Positions 10,753 through 21,805 are shown, counted from the first letter of the stretch. The stretch: DNA of 64,000 bases from Ligustrum vulgare (GCA_963555705.1 OY743179.1:20282692-20346691), one strand, 5' to 3'. Program-made: numbers and translations. The notes: generated by a model not told the origin, from the sequence alone.

Positions 10753-12125
10753 CACGGGCAAACTTGCATTGGGTCCTTGTGGTGCACGTTCCCACTAAAA
10801 AAACTGATTTTCTTTTCTTTCTTTTTAAAAAAAAAAAAAAAGAAATTAGAATTTGAGATTTTAGTTTATTAAAAATTTTGTGTTTAAAAATATTTTTTTA
10901 TGTTTTCAATGTAAAATATGTGGTTGAAAAGTGGTTTGAGAAATTGTATTATTTAAAAACATGTTTATAGTTTGTCAAACGGAGGTTAAATTATGTACTG
11001 TTCGTTTGGAGTTTATACTTTCAAATTAATATTTTGTGCTATTGATCTCTTTTGAAATTTACAGTTGGGGATTAACTATATTTTTGCAATTGTTTGTTTT
11101 TTGTTTGTATCGGTTATAGATAAATATTTTAAGCGTAAATTCACGTTTCCTTGTATGATGATCAACATAATGAAAATGGAAATAGAGAAGAAATGATTGA
11201 ACTTGGTGAATAAACGGATGGAGTTTTGATCTCTTCCTAAAAATTAAAAAAAAAAAATCGTGGGCACTTCCCCCGAACCCCCATAATGTTAAGGCGTGGG
11301 TTGGGTTGGGTTGGATTGAGTTGAAGGCAAACCCGAACCTAAACCAACCATATCGGTTTGCATGAAAATGAACTCAATCAACTCAATGAGAGTTTGAAAA
11401 ACCAAACCAATCCAAACCAATGTTGATCAGTTTGGGCTTTTAATTTTGGCCTCCATTTTTTTATTTTATTTTATTTTATTTTTGTGGAGCTTATAAATAT
11501 TAATCCGTACACATACTCATACATTGAAAATTTAACATTGGTTGAACCTGAACTCAAACATTCACAAAATTACAATTACAAATATAAACTTGTCCAAACT
11601 CAAATACATACTCGTTCCAAATTAAACATAAACTTATAGTTCATATTAAATATAGTACAACTCATTAAACTCAATAAAAATAGCCTAAATAGATCACAAA
11701 CACATTCAATGATTGCCTAAGCAGCTAAGCCTATGTTCCTTTTATCAAATTCAATTACATAAAAATCTGTCAAAAAAGAGAATATGAGATGCATTTTTTA
11801 ATGTCAAATTGTACATATACCTTTCAGTGACATCTAATCTAACGCATTTTTTTAATTTCTTTTTTTTTTATATAAAAAAAAAGTAATGGTTTGGATTGGG
11901 TTAATTCAGGGTTTTAACTGAAACTTGCAACCCAAACCAACCCGAGACAAATTTATTTTTCTCAACCGCAAACCAATCCAACCACCTGAAAACCATTTGG
12001 GTTGGGTTAGTCGATTTCGTAGGTTTAGTTCGATTTTTGCCCAGCTCTAGTAATGTCCATCGCAAAAACACAGAAGTATATCTCTGTGCCGCCCCACTGT
12101 AACAAAATGTTTGTATCCGCCACTG
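10753..12125. mobile_element. hAT-like element inserted in the palindrome arm
   Basis: It begins CACGGGCAAACTTGCATTGG and ends GTATCCGCCACTG. It is flanked by 8-bp near-identical sites TCCACCAC (10745-10752) and CCCACCAC (12126-12133). The opposite palindrome arm runs straight through this point, confirming an insertion. A second copy of the same family without the inner insertion lies at 22967-23588. No transposase is encoded, so it is non-autonomous. A further hAT (11290-12049) sits inside it. Confidence 0.7.
11290..12049. mobile_element. Nested hAT MITE of the TAGGGGTGGGC family
   Basis: The ends TAAGGCGTGGGTTGGGTTGG and TTTTTGCCCAGCTCTA match the TIR family seen at 60222 and 4113. TAATGT is repeated at both junctions (11284-11289 and 12051-12056). 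The sister copy at 23518-23535 reads GTAATGTC uninterrupted, giving the empty site. The ends are rich in GGGTTGGGTT and AACCCAAACC words and the interior is AT-rich and non-coding. Confidence 0.65.
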
Positions 12126-12948
12126 CCCACCACGCTATTAAACTTTTTCTTTTTCATTTACTTTTTTTTCTTTCTTTCTTCTTAAATATTTCAACATAGA
12201 TAAAATAAATAAATAAATAATCATTGATTTCATATTATACGATTTAATGAGAGCTTCAATATGAGTACAATATTAATGTATGTATTTTTTATTTTAAAAA
12301 TAAATATTTATTAAAATATTTATTACATATAAATTATCTTTTTTTAACATTTTGAAGATTCATTAAACTTTAAAAAAAAAACTTTAATTTATCCTGAAAT
12401 TTTTTTGTGATAATTTATACTTAAATTGAACTGATTAAAATTGATGTTAAAATTATCACCAATTTTCATTTGGGGAACAAATTTATTATCATTACATTTC
12501 ATCCATAAAAAAATTGAACACAATAAAAACAATTTCCTTTTTTTTTGTTGAGCGACACATTTACACGTTAAAATTAACTACTAACTATTGCTACAATAGA
12601 TTAGTTAATTTCCAGCTAAATCCAAAAATATGATAAATATTTATTTTAAATAAGCAAAAATTATATATTAATATGCTATTCATATTGAAGATCTCATTAA
12701 ATCATATAATATAAAATAAATAAATAAAATATTTTTATTATGTTCAATTTTTTAAAGAATAAAAGATAATGATAATATGTTTGTTTCCCAAGTGACAATC
12801 GGTGAAATTTAAATATCAATTTCAATTAGTTCAATTTAAGCATAAATTTCAGCTTTTTTCTACACTTTAATAAATCATCAAAACGTAAATAAAAAATATT
12901 ATAAAAAAAAAAAAAAAAAAAAAACATAAGGAAGAGAGTTTCATTCTA

Positions 12949-12980
12949 CCCTAACCCTAACCCTAACCCTCTCCCTAACC
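12949..12980. repeat. Short telomere-like (CCCTAA) array
   Basis: About three perfect CCCTAA units are followed by degenerate CCCTCTCCCTAACCC, placed in the loop of the large palindrome. It is too short to call a relic telomere. The unit is the 6-bp form, not the common plant 7-bp CCCTAAA. Confidence 0.6.
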
Positions 12981-14006
12981 CAACACCCCTCACATACCCC
13001 ACCCACCTTTACTACACCTTTCATTTACTACATTTTTTTTTCTACTTAAAATTTTCAAGGTAGATAAAAATCAATAAAAAATAGTTGATTTCATATTATA
13101 ATATTAGTTAAGAGCTTTAATATGAATATATAATATGAATACATAAATTTTTGTTATTTTGAAAATAATATTTATTACCTATAATTATCTTTCTTTTAAT
13201 ATTTTTTATTTACATTTTGATGATTTAAAAAGTGTAGAAAAAAACTGAAATTTATGCTTAAATTGAACTGATTGAAATTGATATTTAAATTTCACCGATT
13301 GTCGCTTAGAGAACAAACACATTATCACTACCTTTTATTCTTAAAAAAAATTGAAAATAATAAAAATATATATTTTTTTTATTTCATATTATATGATTTA
13401 ATGAGATTTTCAATATGAATATCATATTAATATATAAATTTTTGCTTATTTAAAATGAATATTTATCATATTCTTGAATTAAGCTGGAAATTAACTAATC
13501 TATTGTAGCAATAGTTAGTAGTTAGTTTTAACATGTAAACGTGTCACACAACCAATTTTTTTTTTTTTTTTTTTTTTATGGATGAAAAGTAATGATAATA
13601 TATTTGTTCCCAAATGGCAATTGGTGATAATTTAAACATCAATTTTAATCAGTTTAGTTTAAGTATAAATTATCACAAAAAAACTTAAGCATAAATTTAA
13701 TTTTTGTTTTACAGTTTAATGAATCATCAAAATGTTAAAAAAAGATAATTTACATGTAATAAATATTTATTTTTAAAATAAAAAATTATACATATTAATA
13801 TCGTACTCATATTGAAGCTCCCATTAAATCGTATAATATGAAATCAATGATTTATTTTTTTTATCTATGTTGAAATATTTAAGAAGAAAAAACAAAATAA
13901 AAAAGTAAATGAAAATGAAAAAGTGTAATAAGGTGGTGGGGATGAGGGAGCGTAAGTTAGGATGGTTGATTGTAAAACCACTTTTTGGCTTCTTTTTTGT
14001 TACTTA

Positions 14007-14173
14007 GAGCCCGTTTGGTAATAGTAAAAATTTTACCACGACGTTTTAAATTTAATTTCAAGTATTCATTCTTAGTCAAGTCCACATTTTTTACTTTTCA
14101 AATTTTTTAAAATCATACATTCATAAAAAAAAAATTACAAAAATCAAAGTTTTTCATATTACTAAACAGACTT
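14007..14173. mobile_element. Tourist-like MITE, 167 bp
   Basis: Termini GAGCCCGTTTGGTAATA and (opposite strand) AAGTCTGTTTAGTAATA match at 13 of 17 positions. It is flanked by TTA on both sides (14004-14006, 14174-14176). The opposite arm of the palindrome (around 10670) lacks it. A TTA target and GTTTGG-type termini fit the PIF/Harbinger-derived Tourist class. Confidence 0.65.
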
Positions 14174-14205
14174 TTAGTAGGGGATTATGTTCCCTCTAGA
14201 GGGGT

Positions 14206-14370
14206 GAACAAAATTGAACTCATAATTATGGGCTCCTTATGAGTGACAAGTTTAGAAGTGAGTGTCTATATATATTTCTCTAGATGGGTTGAACAAAATT
14301 GAATTCATAATTATAGACTCCTTATGAGTGACAAGTTTAGAAGTGAGTGTGTATATATATTTCTCTCTCT
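14206..14370. repeat. Tandem duplication, 85-bp unit
   Basis: GAACAAAATTGAACTCATAA at 14206 recurs at 14291 with few changes and both copies run into ATATATATTTCTCT. It sits at the outer edge of the palindrome, and the first copy includes the palindrome's terminal sequence. Confidence 0.8.
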
Positions 14371-14406
14371 TATTATTATTTATTAGTCTTTCAAGTGCTT
14401 TTTTAT

Positions 14407-15123
14407 CACTACAAACGAAAAAGACGAAAAATTAAAGACGACACAAAAAGTCGTCTTTATTGGTCGACCAATAAATAAGTGGTCTCTATTAGTTGGTTGG
14501 TCGACCAATAAATAAGTGTCGTCTCTATTGGTTACCGCTAAATAGAGATGACGTAAAACGTCGTCTCTTTTAGTCGACATCTATTGGTCAACCAATGGAG
14601 TTTGTTTTTTATTTTTTTATTCTTATTTCTTCAAATTCTCTATTTTTTTGTTGACATTTTTAATTATTTACATTTATATAATTAATATTAAAGTTAATTT
14701 GTTGAGAAAATATTATTAAATTAACTAATATATATTATTTAAAACAAATTTTAACATAAGAATTCAATTGCCTTAGTGGTTGGGACATCATCACCCAACA
14801 CTTAGGTCTCGAATTCGAATCCTAGTCATGCACAATTATCATATGAATTAAAGAAAATTTTCCAGTCAACGGTTCGGATCGAGATTTGGATTGAATCGAA
14901 TCAAAATAAATAAATAAATATTTTCACAAATAGAGACGACAATATCGTCTCAATTACCCCAGAGGAAATAGAAATGACAGAGTCGTCTCTATTTATCTTC
15001 AGCTACGGATCTATAGAGACGACTCATTGAGACAACTTTGTCGTTTCTAATAATCAGTAGAGATGACTTTAGATCCTTTAGAGACGATTTTTGTCATCTT
15101 TTTACGGCTGAATTCATGTAGTG
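14407..15123. mobile_element. Non-autonomous CACTA element, 717 bp
   Basis: It starts CACTACAAACGAAAAAGACG and ends with GTAGTG (opposite strand CACTACATGAATTC). It is flanked by the 3-bp duplication TAT (14404-14406, 15124-15126). Both subterminal regions carry repeated GTCGTCTCTA / AGACGAC words, the kind of reiterated motif bound by the TNPA-type protein in En/Spm elements. No transposase is encoded. The middle contains a tRNA-like segment. Confidence 0.8.
14757..14835 (+). other. tRNA-like segment in CACTA interior
   Basis: CCTTAGTGGTTGGGAC resembles a degenerate RNA polymerase III A box. GAATTCGAATCCTAG about 45 bp later matches a B box (GGTTCGAATCC). Flanking stems of a complete tRNA cloverleaf are not convincing, so it is probably a tRNA-derived relic. 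A comparable segment occurs in the CACTA at 51 kb. Confidence 0.35.
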
Positions 15124-15721
15124 TATCTAAAACTAATGTGAATGCTCTTAAGTTTTTTCTGCCTTCTCATTTTACAAATTCTTTTTAATTATCCTTCAAA
15201 TTTCAGTCATTCTCATTTAAATAGTTTTAAGGAAGACTTAAATATAGTAATGTATATTATCCACATTTATTTTTAACATTATCCTATTTACGTGCAACGT
15301 ACTTTTACCTTACCGGTATACTTTTAAAATCATGATTTTTTTTGAAATGTATAAATTTGTTTTTAAAACGAAGTTGAAGTTATAAAATTGTTTATCGTTA
15401 ATTTACTTGTTATTGTAAACTAATTTGTTACCATAAAGCTTATATTTCTATTATAATAATTTAAAATAAGAAAATAAATTTAATATAAAATATATAAGTA
15501 ATTTACGTATTATTTTGAACTAGTTTGCATTCTAAATTACTAATAGATCTTTTTTTCTTAAAAAATGGTCAAGAAGTTTGATCCAAAACTATTGACTTGA
15601 TCGAAATCGATTGCAATCTGGTCTCGTGTGCAGGATAGATGCCATTGGTAAATTGTCTTCGACTTTTCTTCCAGACAGGCCGATCAAGTCCTCTTTGATA
15701 GCTACATTAATTTTATATATT
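15124..15721. other. AT-rich spacer, nothing recognised
   Basis: No motif-bearing frame and no structured repeat were found in this stretch. Confidence 0.45.
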
Positions 15722-16569
15722 ATTAGTTCTACCACCTATGCGATGTACGGTATTAAATATAAAAAATAATATTATATTACAATAACTAACCATACAATGT
15801 ATTAGATATAAAAAAAAACGTGTTTCTTTAAAAAATAGCACAACACACAATTCTGCAAAAGACTTCCATATATTCACTCGAGAATTTTCATCATTATAGA
15901 ATGCAGTAGTGTTACAATGTCTAACATTACAATATAACTCTGTTTAAAACCCATCATAGTGGTTCGATCTGAATATTGTATTGATTGTTCAATCTCCCCA
16001 ACGTCTTCCTCACGATTCTCAAACAATGTAACATCATTATACCTGTGGAAGAAAGGAAATTGCAGTAAATTTCTAGGGCGATGTTCCAATACCAATCTCA
16101 CCAAAATATTGGGCATCCAAATAGTTCTTTAGAGAAAAACAATAATATAAGGAAAAAAAAAAAACGTTCATCTCCACTCTTTAGACTTGGAATCGGATCC
16201 CTTATAATCCTTTTGACCATGTAACATGTAAAGCCCAAAATCAAATTTCAAAATCACACTCTAACATGTAAAGCAATACTAAAAAATTAATATTCTAAAT
16301 CACATTTCAAAAATACAAACAAATCACGTTCTTATTTTTTCTCAGCTCAAAAATCGCAAATCACATATTCAAAAAGCTCAAGAATCATAAATGGGGAGTG
16401 GAGATTAGGGAAGAAATCAAAAATCACAAATTATATTGTATGATCAACAAAGCCTTTTTTATTTCTTTATTAATTTGGGACGTAAGCAAAAGACCACAAA
16501 TGATAAAATCAAGAAATAAAACAACAACAAATGACTTACTAGATGAAACGTTCATGGTTCTGATGAGTT

Positions 16570-16760
16570 TTAATTAAGTGCAATCTCAAGCATTCATGTT
16601 CACTTCTTCTTGTAGTATTCCTTTGGAAAGCGGCTACGAATTGGGGAGTTAGCTTTCATAGGATGCAATTTTTCACCATTTTCTCCTGGAACTTATCCTC
16701 CACAATTTCATCATGTGAATTACCATGTTTGTACTTCCTGAGCTAGAGAACAACAGTAGC
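16570..16760 (-). other. Possible captured exon of unknown origin
   Basis: This stretch has higher coding character than its surroundings. Minus-strand frames read LRKYKHGNSHDEIVEDKF and, in another frame, MKANSPIRSRFPKEYYKKK. I cannot assign either to a family. Its position inside the gene-fragment-bearing element makes a captured exon plausible. Confidence 0.25.
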
Positions 16761-17297
16761 AGAAAAGCCATAGAACAAAGTCACTAACAGTAACAACTGG
16801 TTTACCAAAACAAAAGTTATATGAAGGCAAATCTTTTTCTCAAGTCTATTATAGTCACATCATATTTTTCATAATATGCATTTTATAAATAAAAACTCTT
16901 GAAGATGCTCTGAAATGATAGTGTGCATTGCCAAAATGGTTAAAAAGTGAAGAATGTACCAAGAAGACTGGTCATAGCATCAGTCTTCATTTAGCTGATC
17001 AAATAAAAGTTTAATTTTACAGACATCATCTGCTACCTGTCACTAGAGGTTCCTTTCAGATAAAATAAATGTTATAGCTAAACTTTTGTTTGATAATCTC
17101 TTTAATCAAAACCTACTCATTAGTTATTAAAAATAAAACAAATGTTATGGACATCCTTAATCCCCAACTCTAGGAGCAATAATATGAGATATAAATAAGA
17201 AAAATGGGGCATAGGCTTCAGAACACTGGCGTAAACCTTCAGAAGCTTTCACTGCTGCCTTCAGATGTTGCACTTTTCAATTAATCTAATTGAAGAT

Positions 17298-17348
17298 ACA
17301 ATCATAAACCTCATTACAACAAGGAGCTCGAATCTTGCATTTTCTTCT
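17298..17348 (-). pseudogene. CHY zinc-finger (RING/CHY E3 ligase) fragment
   Basis: The minus-strand translation RRKCKIRAPCCNEVYDC matches the start of the CHY-type zinc finger of Pirh2-like RING and CHY domain ubiquitin ligases (plant MIEL1/RZFP34 type), where this segment supplies zinc-binding cysteines. After Cys the frame no longer follows the family and hits TAG within five codons. Only about 17 codons are recognisable, but the Cys pattern and the IRAPCCNE core are specific. It lies downstream of the Sec14 exons in the same orientation and comes from an unrelated gene. Confidence 0.55.
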
Positions 17349-17550
17349 GTAATGCTTGCATCTAAAATACTTTCAAATAATCAGAAAGTTATCGATATTA
17401 TACCCAAAAAAATCTCAAAATCATCTGAGGTTAAAGAACTGAAATTTTCTTTTGAACACTTAAGGATTGAAACTATATGGTGAGAACCCCCAAATAAAAA
17501 GGAAATATTCAACTTTTCTGCACGTTTGAAGATTCAAATATACAGAAAAA

Positions 17551-18260
17551 CACATCAATCTATCAGTTTACCCAAAAAAATAACACGAATTACAGCATAA
17601 CACCACAATTCATTTCAAATTCCTGCATCCAAATATTCAAGTATCTATATTCATAAATATAATCAAGGAGGGAGAAAAACACCCATGATATCCTTGGGGA
17701 TAATATTGTAACACTTCTTCCAGCTCCTCAAATTCAAAGTCCTGAAGAATCACAATCAATAAATAGGAAAGTTTAGAAAACCTTGGTAATCCAAAAGGAC
17801 GAATTACTGAAAACTCAGGACTTCTATCTATAGGTCTTGAAGGAAGGCATAAAAACATGTCCAGAATGTGAAATATGATAATTCTTAAAATATGTAAAAT
17901 CAATCATAACATCAATCAATCTATCAGTTTACCCAAAAAATTTAACAAGAGTTACAGCATAACATCACAATTCATTTCAAATTCCTGCATCCAAATATTC
18001 AAGTATCTATATTTATAAATATAATCAAGGAGGGAGAAAAACACCCATGATATCCTTGGGGATAATATTGCAACACTTCTTCCAGCTCCTCAAATTCAAA
18101 GTCCTGAAGAATCACAGTCAATAAATAGGCAAGTTTAGAAAACCTTGGTAACCCAAAAGGACGAATTACTGAAAACTCAGGACTTCTATCTATAGGTCTT
18201 GAAGGAAGGCCTAAAAACATATCTTGAATATGAAATATGATAATTCTTAAAATATGTAAG
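17551..18260. repeat. Tandem duplication, 362-bp unit, containing a Sec14 exon
   Basis: Sequence from about 17551 (CAATCTATCAGTTTACCC) is repeated from about 17913. Corresponding exon starts lie at 17741 and 18103, a spacing of 362 bp. The two copies differ at only a few positions. Each copy holds one exon plus flanking intron, so the duplication multiplied an exon inside the chimeric element. Confidence 0.85.
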
Positions 18261-18419
18261 ACTAACTAAGAACTCCCCTTCCTAATACTTTTTACGTGTG
18301 AACATAATCATAAAATTACCTCCAATATGGTATCTGCTCCATACTCTCCCATCCAATTAAGCATTTCTTCCCACGTCTGGATGGTCTTCTCAATGTTAAA
18401 GTCTCTTGCTATAAAAAAC
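17683..18419 (-). pseudogene. Sec14-like (SFH, PI/PC transfer protein) exon fragments
   Basis: The exon at 18419-18320 translates FFIARDFNIEKTIQTWEEML then NWMGEYGADTILE, ending at a GT donor. The next exon, 18103-18045, begins after a CAG acceptor and reads DFEFEELEEVLQYYPQGYHG, ending at GT. This is the CRAL-TRIO N-terminal / lobe boundary of plant Sec14-nodulin (SFH) proteins, which transfer phosphatidylinositol and phosphatidylcholine between membranes. The second exon is repeated at 17741-17683 by a tandem duplication. The exons before and after, including the lipid-binding Sec14 fold, are missing. Changes such as Met where Arg-Lys is usual (NWMGE) suggest drift. It is a captured fragment, not a gene. 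Confidence 0.8.
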
Positions 18420-18646
18420 CTAAAAGAAATCAATAGCTCCAGATTCAACTGATGGTTCGTAATGAAATAAACTTAGACATTAGGCTTAGGAAAATCTACA
18501 AATACAAATGCCTCTAGTGGCTAAATATTAACCAACTAATAGAGCAAAATAATTATTAACCCAATCTAAAACAACATGCAACAAAAAATAACCAATTCCA
18601 GTTTCATCTTAATTTACAGAAATATATACAGCATATTGAACCTCAC

Positions 18647-18939
18647 CTTGGTGGTTGGATTCCTTAACATGTCCACCAATGCCAAACCATTCATTATCAC
18701 AACGCCTGAAGATAATGAGAGAAAAAAATAGCAGTTCAAGTTCTATAAAAAATAACATAGCAGGAGATAAATTGGAACCAACTTTTAACCATTCTGCAAA
18801 AAATAAAATCACAATTTGTCTAAGTAATATAACAAACCTAATCAAAGGTATAAAACCAAATTTACCTGCTTCAATGACATGGGAAAAGTGAGTAACCCAC
18901 ATTCTTCAGGAGTCTTTACAATTTTACAATTCGTTGAAC
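18647..18939 (-). pseudogene. Two exon-like segments of unknown origin
   Basis: The segment 18939-18866 lies between a CAG acceptor and a GT donor and can read [20 protein letters not shown]. The segment 18705-18647 also has CAG and GTGAGG borders and can read VVIMNGLALVDMLRNPTTK. Their phases do not join, so they may come from different genes or have drifted. I do not recognise the parent families. They sit directly upstream of the Sec14 exon in the same orientation. Confidence 0.4.
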
Positions 18940-19000
18940 CTGTGTGTAAATAATGAATGCATCAATAGACACCTCATGTGTGTTTATCTTGAATGCGCAG

Positions 19001-19130
19001 GGTTAAAAAGATGTGGCAAGAGCTGCGGACTAAGATGGATAAATTACCTCAAACCTGATTTAAAGAAAGGGAGTTTCTCTTAAGGAGAAGTAGAACTCAT
19101 AATTGAACTTCAAAAAATTCTAGGCAATAG
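19001..19130 (+). pseudogene. R2R3-MYB exon 2 fragment
   Basis: The segment is bounded by GCAG and GT and is exactly 130 bp, the canonical length of exon 2 in plant R2R3-MYB genes. It reads [20 protein letters not shown] then KKGSFS, a TAA (19081-19083), then GEVELIIELQKILGN. This is the end of repeat R2 and start of R3, the DNA-binding MYB domain. The usual Arg after SC is Gly and an in-frame stop is present, so it is non-functional. It runs on the plus strand, opposite to the Sec14 and CHY fragments beside it, and no flanking MYB exon was found. This supports capture of separate gene pieces. Confidence 0.85.
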
Positions 19131-20100
19131 GTAAATTTTACCCATTATCCAATGATAGTTATGTAAATATCACAGTGTTCTCAGACAATCAGAAGTGCAA
19201 CTCAATCACACACTAAAATATTCACTAATGATCTCATAAAGTATTTGAAAGTGAATGAATCGAAAAAATATTAAGATTGAAGTTTAATTAGTTACCATAA
19301 GACAGAGATACAAAAATCAGTCCGAATCATCATCACTAAGGAGAGAATAAAAACAGATGAGACCGATACTCCAAATTCCAAGTTCGAAGATGGAAATATA
19401 AAAACATCAGATGTTCTTGTTGAGGTACCACAAAGTGGGGACTTCTATTACATGTGAGAAATCAAACAAATAGATTTCTAAAAATCAGATCCACAAGTAG
19501 AGAAAATTTAATCTTCACCTTGAAGCTTTTGTGGTCAATTATCGTCATCCAGTCACCGGAACCCGACCAAATTCAGGTCGAGTCTTCACCTTGATGCTTC
19601 AGTTCTATTGGTGGCCTTCATTCAACTGTTGACCGGCCAAAGATTGGCGATTTTGAAAATGCTCAGAAGCTCGATTTTCCTTTGAACTTCCAGTCGGTCA
19701 GCCTCTATCTAGGTCACTTCCTTCTTGCTTCCACCGATTTTTTCTTTTGTTACTGCCTTATTCTTAGTCGGCTTCACTTCACTTCGATTTTTGGTCGACC
19801 GCTTCAGCCTTCACAGATTTTAGCCTCTGGTCATTGCTCTGGTTTGCCCTCCACGAATTCAAAAATGAAGTACGAAAAGAAACTTTTTGATGGGGGGAGT
19901 GGTGGAATGACTGTGGGTGCATATCTTGAAAGATTTGTACTGACATTCATTTTGAATTTTTCTATCTAGGAAGTAACGTTTTTTTAGGGAAAAATGGTAA
20001 CTTTTTATTTTTATTTTGACTTATGACTTTTTGAGGATTTGCTAGGTAGGAATTTGGGGGGGAAATTGGCCAAACTACCTTCTTTATAATAATAGTAAGA
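19131..20100. other. Left-hand (5') part of the chimeric Helitron, no gene recognised
   Basis: 19500-19900 is less AT-rich and may hold untranslated or exon sequence from a captured gene. The frame at 19682-19969 has no recognisable motif. Confidence 0.35.
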
Positions 20101-20624
20101 TTATGATTTTCAGCTTTTACTAACTTATTTATCACTCATTTATATCAAATTATAGTTTTAGTAACTAATAACTTAATCCGAACACGAGAATAATACAAGA
20201 ACAACATTAATATATTACTATTAATATTGTAACTAATATTTCACCAATGAGATACATTGAAGCTGTTATCTGCTATATCGATAAGTATTCATAATACAGA
20301 TACAAAAGACATAAAAATAATTTTCTATTAAGATAGTTATTAAAATTTTAAAAACAACATAATTAATCCAAATTATTAAAAAAATCACTGATTGATAAAT
20401 GTCAATTTATATATTTAAAAAATAAATAACTGTTGATTTCAATAATTTTTATAAGTAATTATTAACTTCATGAAAAATGCAATTTTTAGTATTTTTTAAT
20501 TGTATAACATATTTGATATAATATGATGTGTACAAATTTTAATGCATGTGCAAGGTATTAATATATTTATCATAATTTATGCATTTCCCATTTTCCCTCC
20601 CATATAAATATACTTGATTGGTGG

Positions 20625-21345
20625 ATCTCCAGGTTGCCAATGATGCAATCATGTAAGGCATTTTCAATCACCTTTGAAGATCGTGCACAAAGATGGTTCA
20701 GTCAACAACCTTAAAGGTCTATAAGGAAATGTGATGCCCTGAATGGCTGAATGCAACTTTTTTTGGGCCGATTTATGGATGCTAGAATCAAAGGAGCGTC
20801 TCATATCAATCAGTGCACGAGAATGGACCGAACTCATACCACGAATTATTGGGTAGGGAAATATATATCAGTGCGAAATACGCCACCTATGACGAGGAAA
20901 CCAAGATTAAAGATGTCAAAGCAGGAGAAGAAAAATTAAAAGAGATGAAGCATCAAATCACTGAAAGGAAAAACAAGAGAATATCAGGTCCAGACCATAC
21001 ATAGAAAGGTTCCAAGACTTGTTGAATACTTCGTTGGAGGACGTGTTCCTCCAGGTAAAAGACAAAGAGATCCTCAAAAGGCCACATCTTCTTAGGAGAA
21101 ATTCATCCAACCTCGACCAACAGAAGTATTGTTGTTACCATAGTCTGCTGGTCATGTTACAGACAAATGTTGTCACTCGAAAGAAGAAACTGAAGCCTTC
21201 ATCAAAATGGGTTACTTACGATAGTTCATGGCAAATCCTACGGATGGAGAAAAGCAGGACACCAAGGCACTCCCACCACAACCACATTAATAAAAAGGAC
21301 AAAGGAGACAACTTAAAGAAGATGTCAAAATGATGGTAGGAGAAA
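20625..21345 (+). pseudogene. Ty3/gypsy gag relic
   Basis: Frames shift several times, but MMQSCKAFSITFEDRAQRWF is the retrotransposon gag (capsid) core. Further on, GHVTDKCC followed by HSKEETEAFIKMGYL resembles the modified zinc knuckle and following segment of Tat-type gag. LTRs, protease and pol were not found nearby, so it is an isolated fragment. Confidence 0.65.
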
Positions 21346-21432
21346 CTCAATAGATGGTATGTCCTAATGACAAAGGAAAAGATCTGCTCATGATGTATAC
21401 ACGTACTTACAAAGAGAGATCAATGCAATATT

Positions 21433-21805
21433 AATTTTGCTGGACGAACGAACGTTTGATTGTACTCTTCAAACTTCAAATAATGGAAGACAACGAATAC
21501 TAGGCCTCTATTTGATAAACTGATTAGAAACGATAAGTTTATAAATAATGACGTCTAAATATTTCATTGGTCCATTTTTTTTTTTTTTTTTTTAAAATTC
21601 AAAAATGGTATGTAGAGATATTAAACCAACCAAAATTGTTGACTTTAAAAAAAAAAAAAAAAAAAAAAAAATCATTTTGCTAGACGAACCAACGTTTGAT
21701 TATACTCTTCAAACTTCAAAAAATGGAAGACAATGAATACTAAGCTTCTTTTTGATAAACCGATTATAAACGAAAGTTTATAAATAACGACGTCTCAATA
21801 AACCG
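21433..21805. repeat. Direct repeat, about 238-bp period, with T/A tracts
   Basis: ATTTTGCTGGACGAACGAAC at 21435 recurs as ATTTTGCTAGACGAACCAAC at 21673, and similarity continues through ATGGAAGACAACGAATACTA to the TTTATAAATAACGACGTCT region. A T17 tract near 21575 and an A26 tract near 21646 lie between the copies. Confidence 0.75.

Larger units (their letters stand above)
10605..14232. repeat. Large nested palindrome (foldback element)
   Basis: Left arm 10605-10752 plus 12126-12905 pairs with right arm about 13192-14232. For example AGTTCAATTTTGTTCACCC (10616) pairs with 14190-14215, AAGAAGCCAGAAAGTGATTTT pairs with 13977-13997, and TTTCATATTATACGATTTAAT (12230) pairs with 13825-13845. Each half is itself quasi-palindromic: a forward copy (12135-12480) and an inverted copy (12620-12905) of one module flank a core carrying ATTAACTACTAACTATTGCTA, and the right half repeats this. 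Secondary insertions interrupt each arm at different places: a hAT at 10753-12125 and a MITE at 14007-14173. The loop (12906-13190) holds an A-tract, telomere-like repeats and another forward module. No coding sequence was recognised. Confidence 0.75.
15722..20100 (-). mobile_element. Probable Helitron carrying fragments of several genes
   Basis: Read on the minus strand the element begins TCTTACTATTATTATAAAGA at 20100 (TC start preceded by A), followed by GGTAGTTTGGCCAATTT, as in many plant Helitrons. At the other end, GTACATCGCATAGGTGGTAG then AACTAAT (15722) looks like a mutated Helitron terminus. Compare GCATCGCACGGGTGCGATTACTAGT-type ends at 23692 and 27292 in this window. No inverted repeats or target duplication are seen, consistent with rolling-circle insertion. 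Between the ends lie exon pieces with splice signals from at least three unrelated genes: CHY zinc finger, Sec14-like SFH and R2R3-MYB. No Rep/helicase is present. The 3' end is degenerate (CTAAT for CTAGT), so the boundary call is moderate. Confidence 0.55.
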
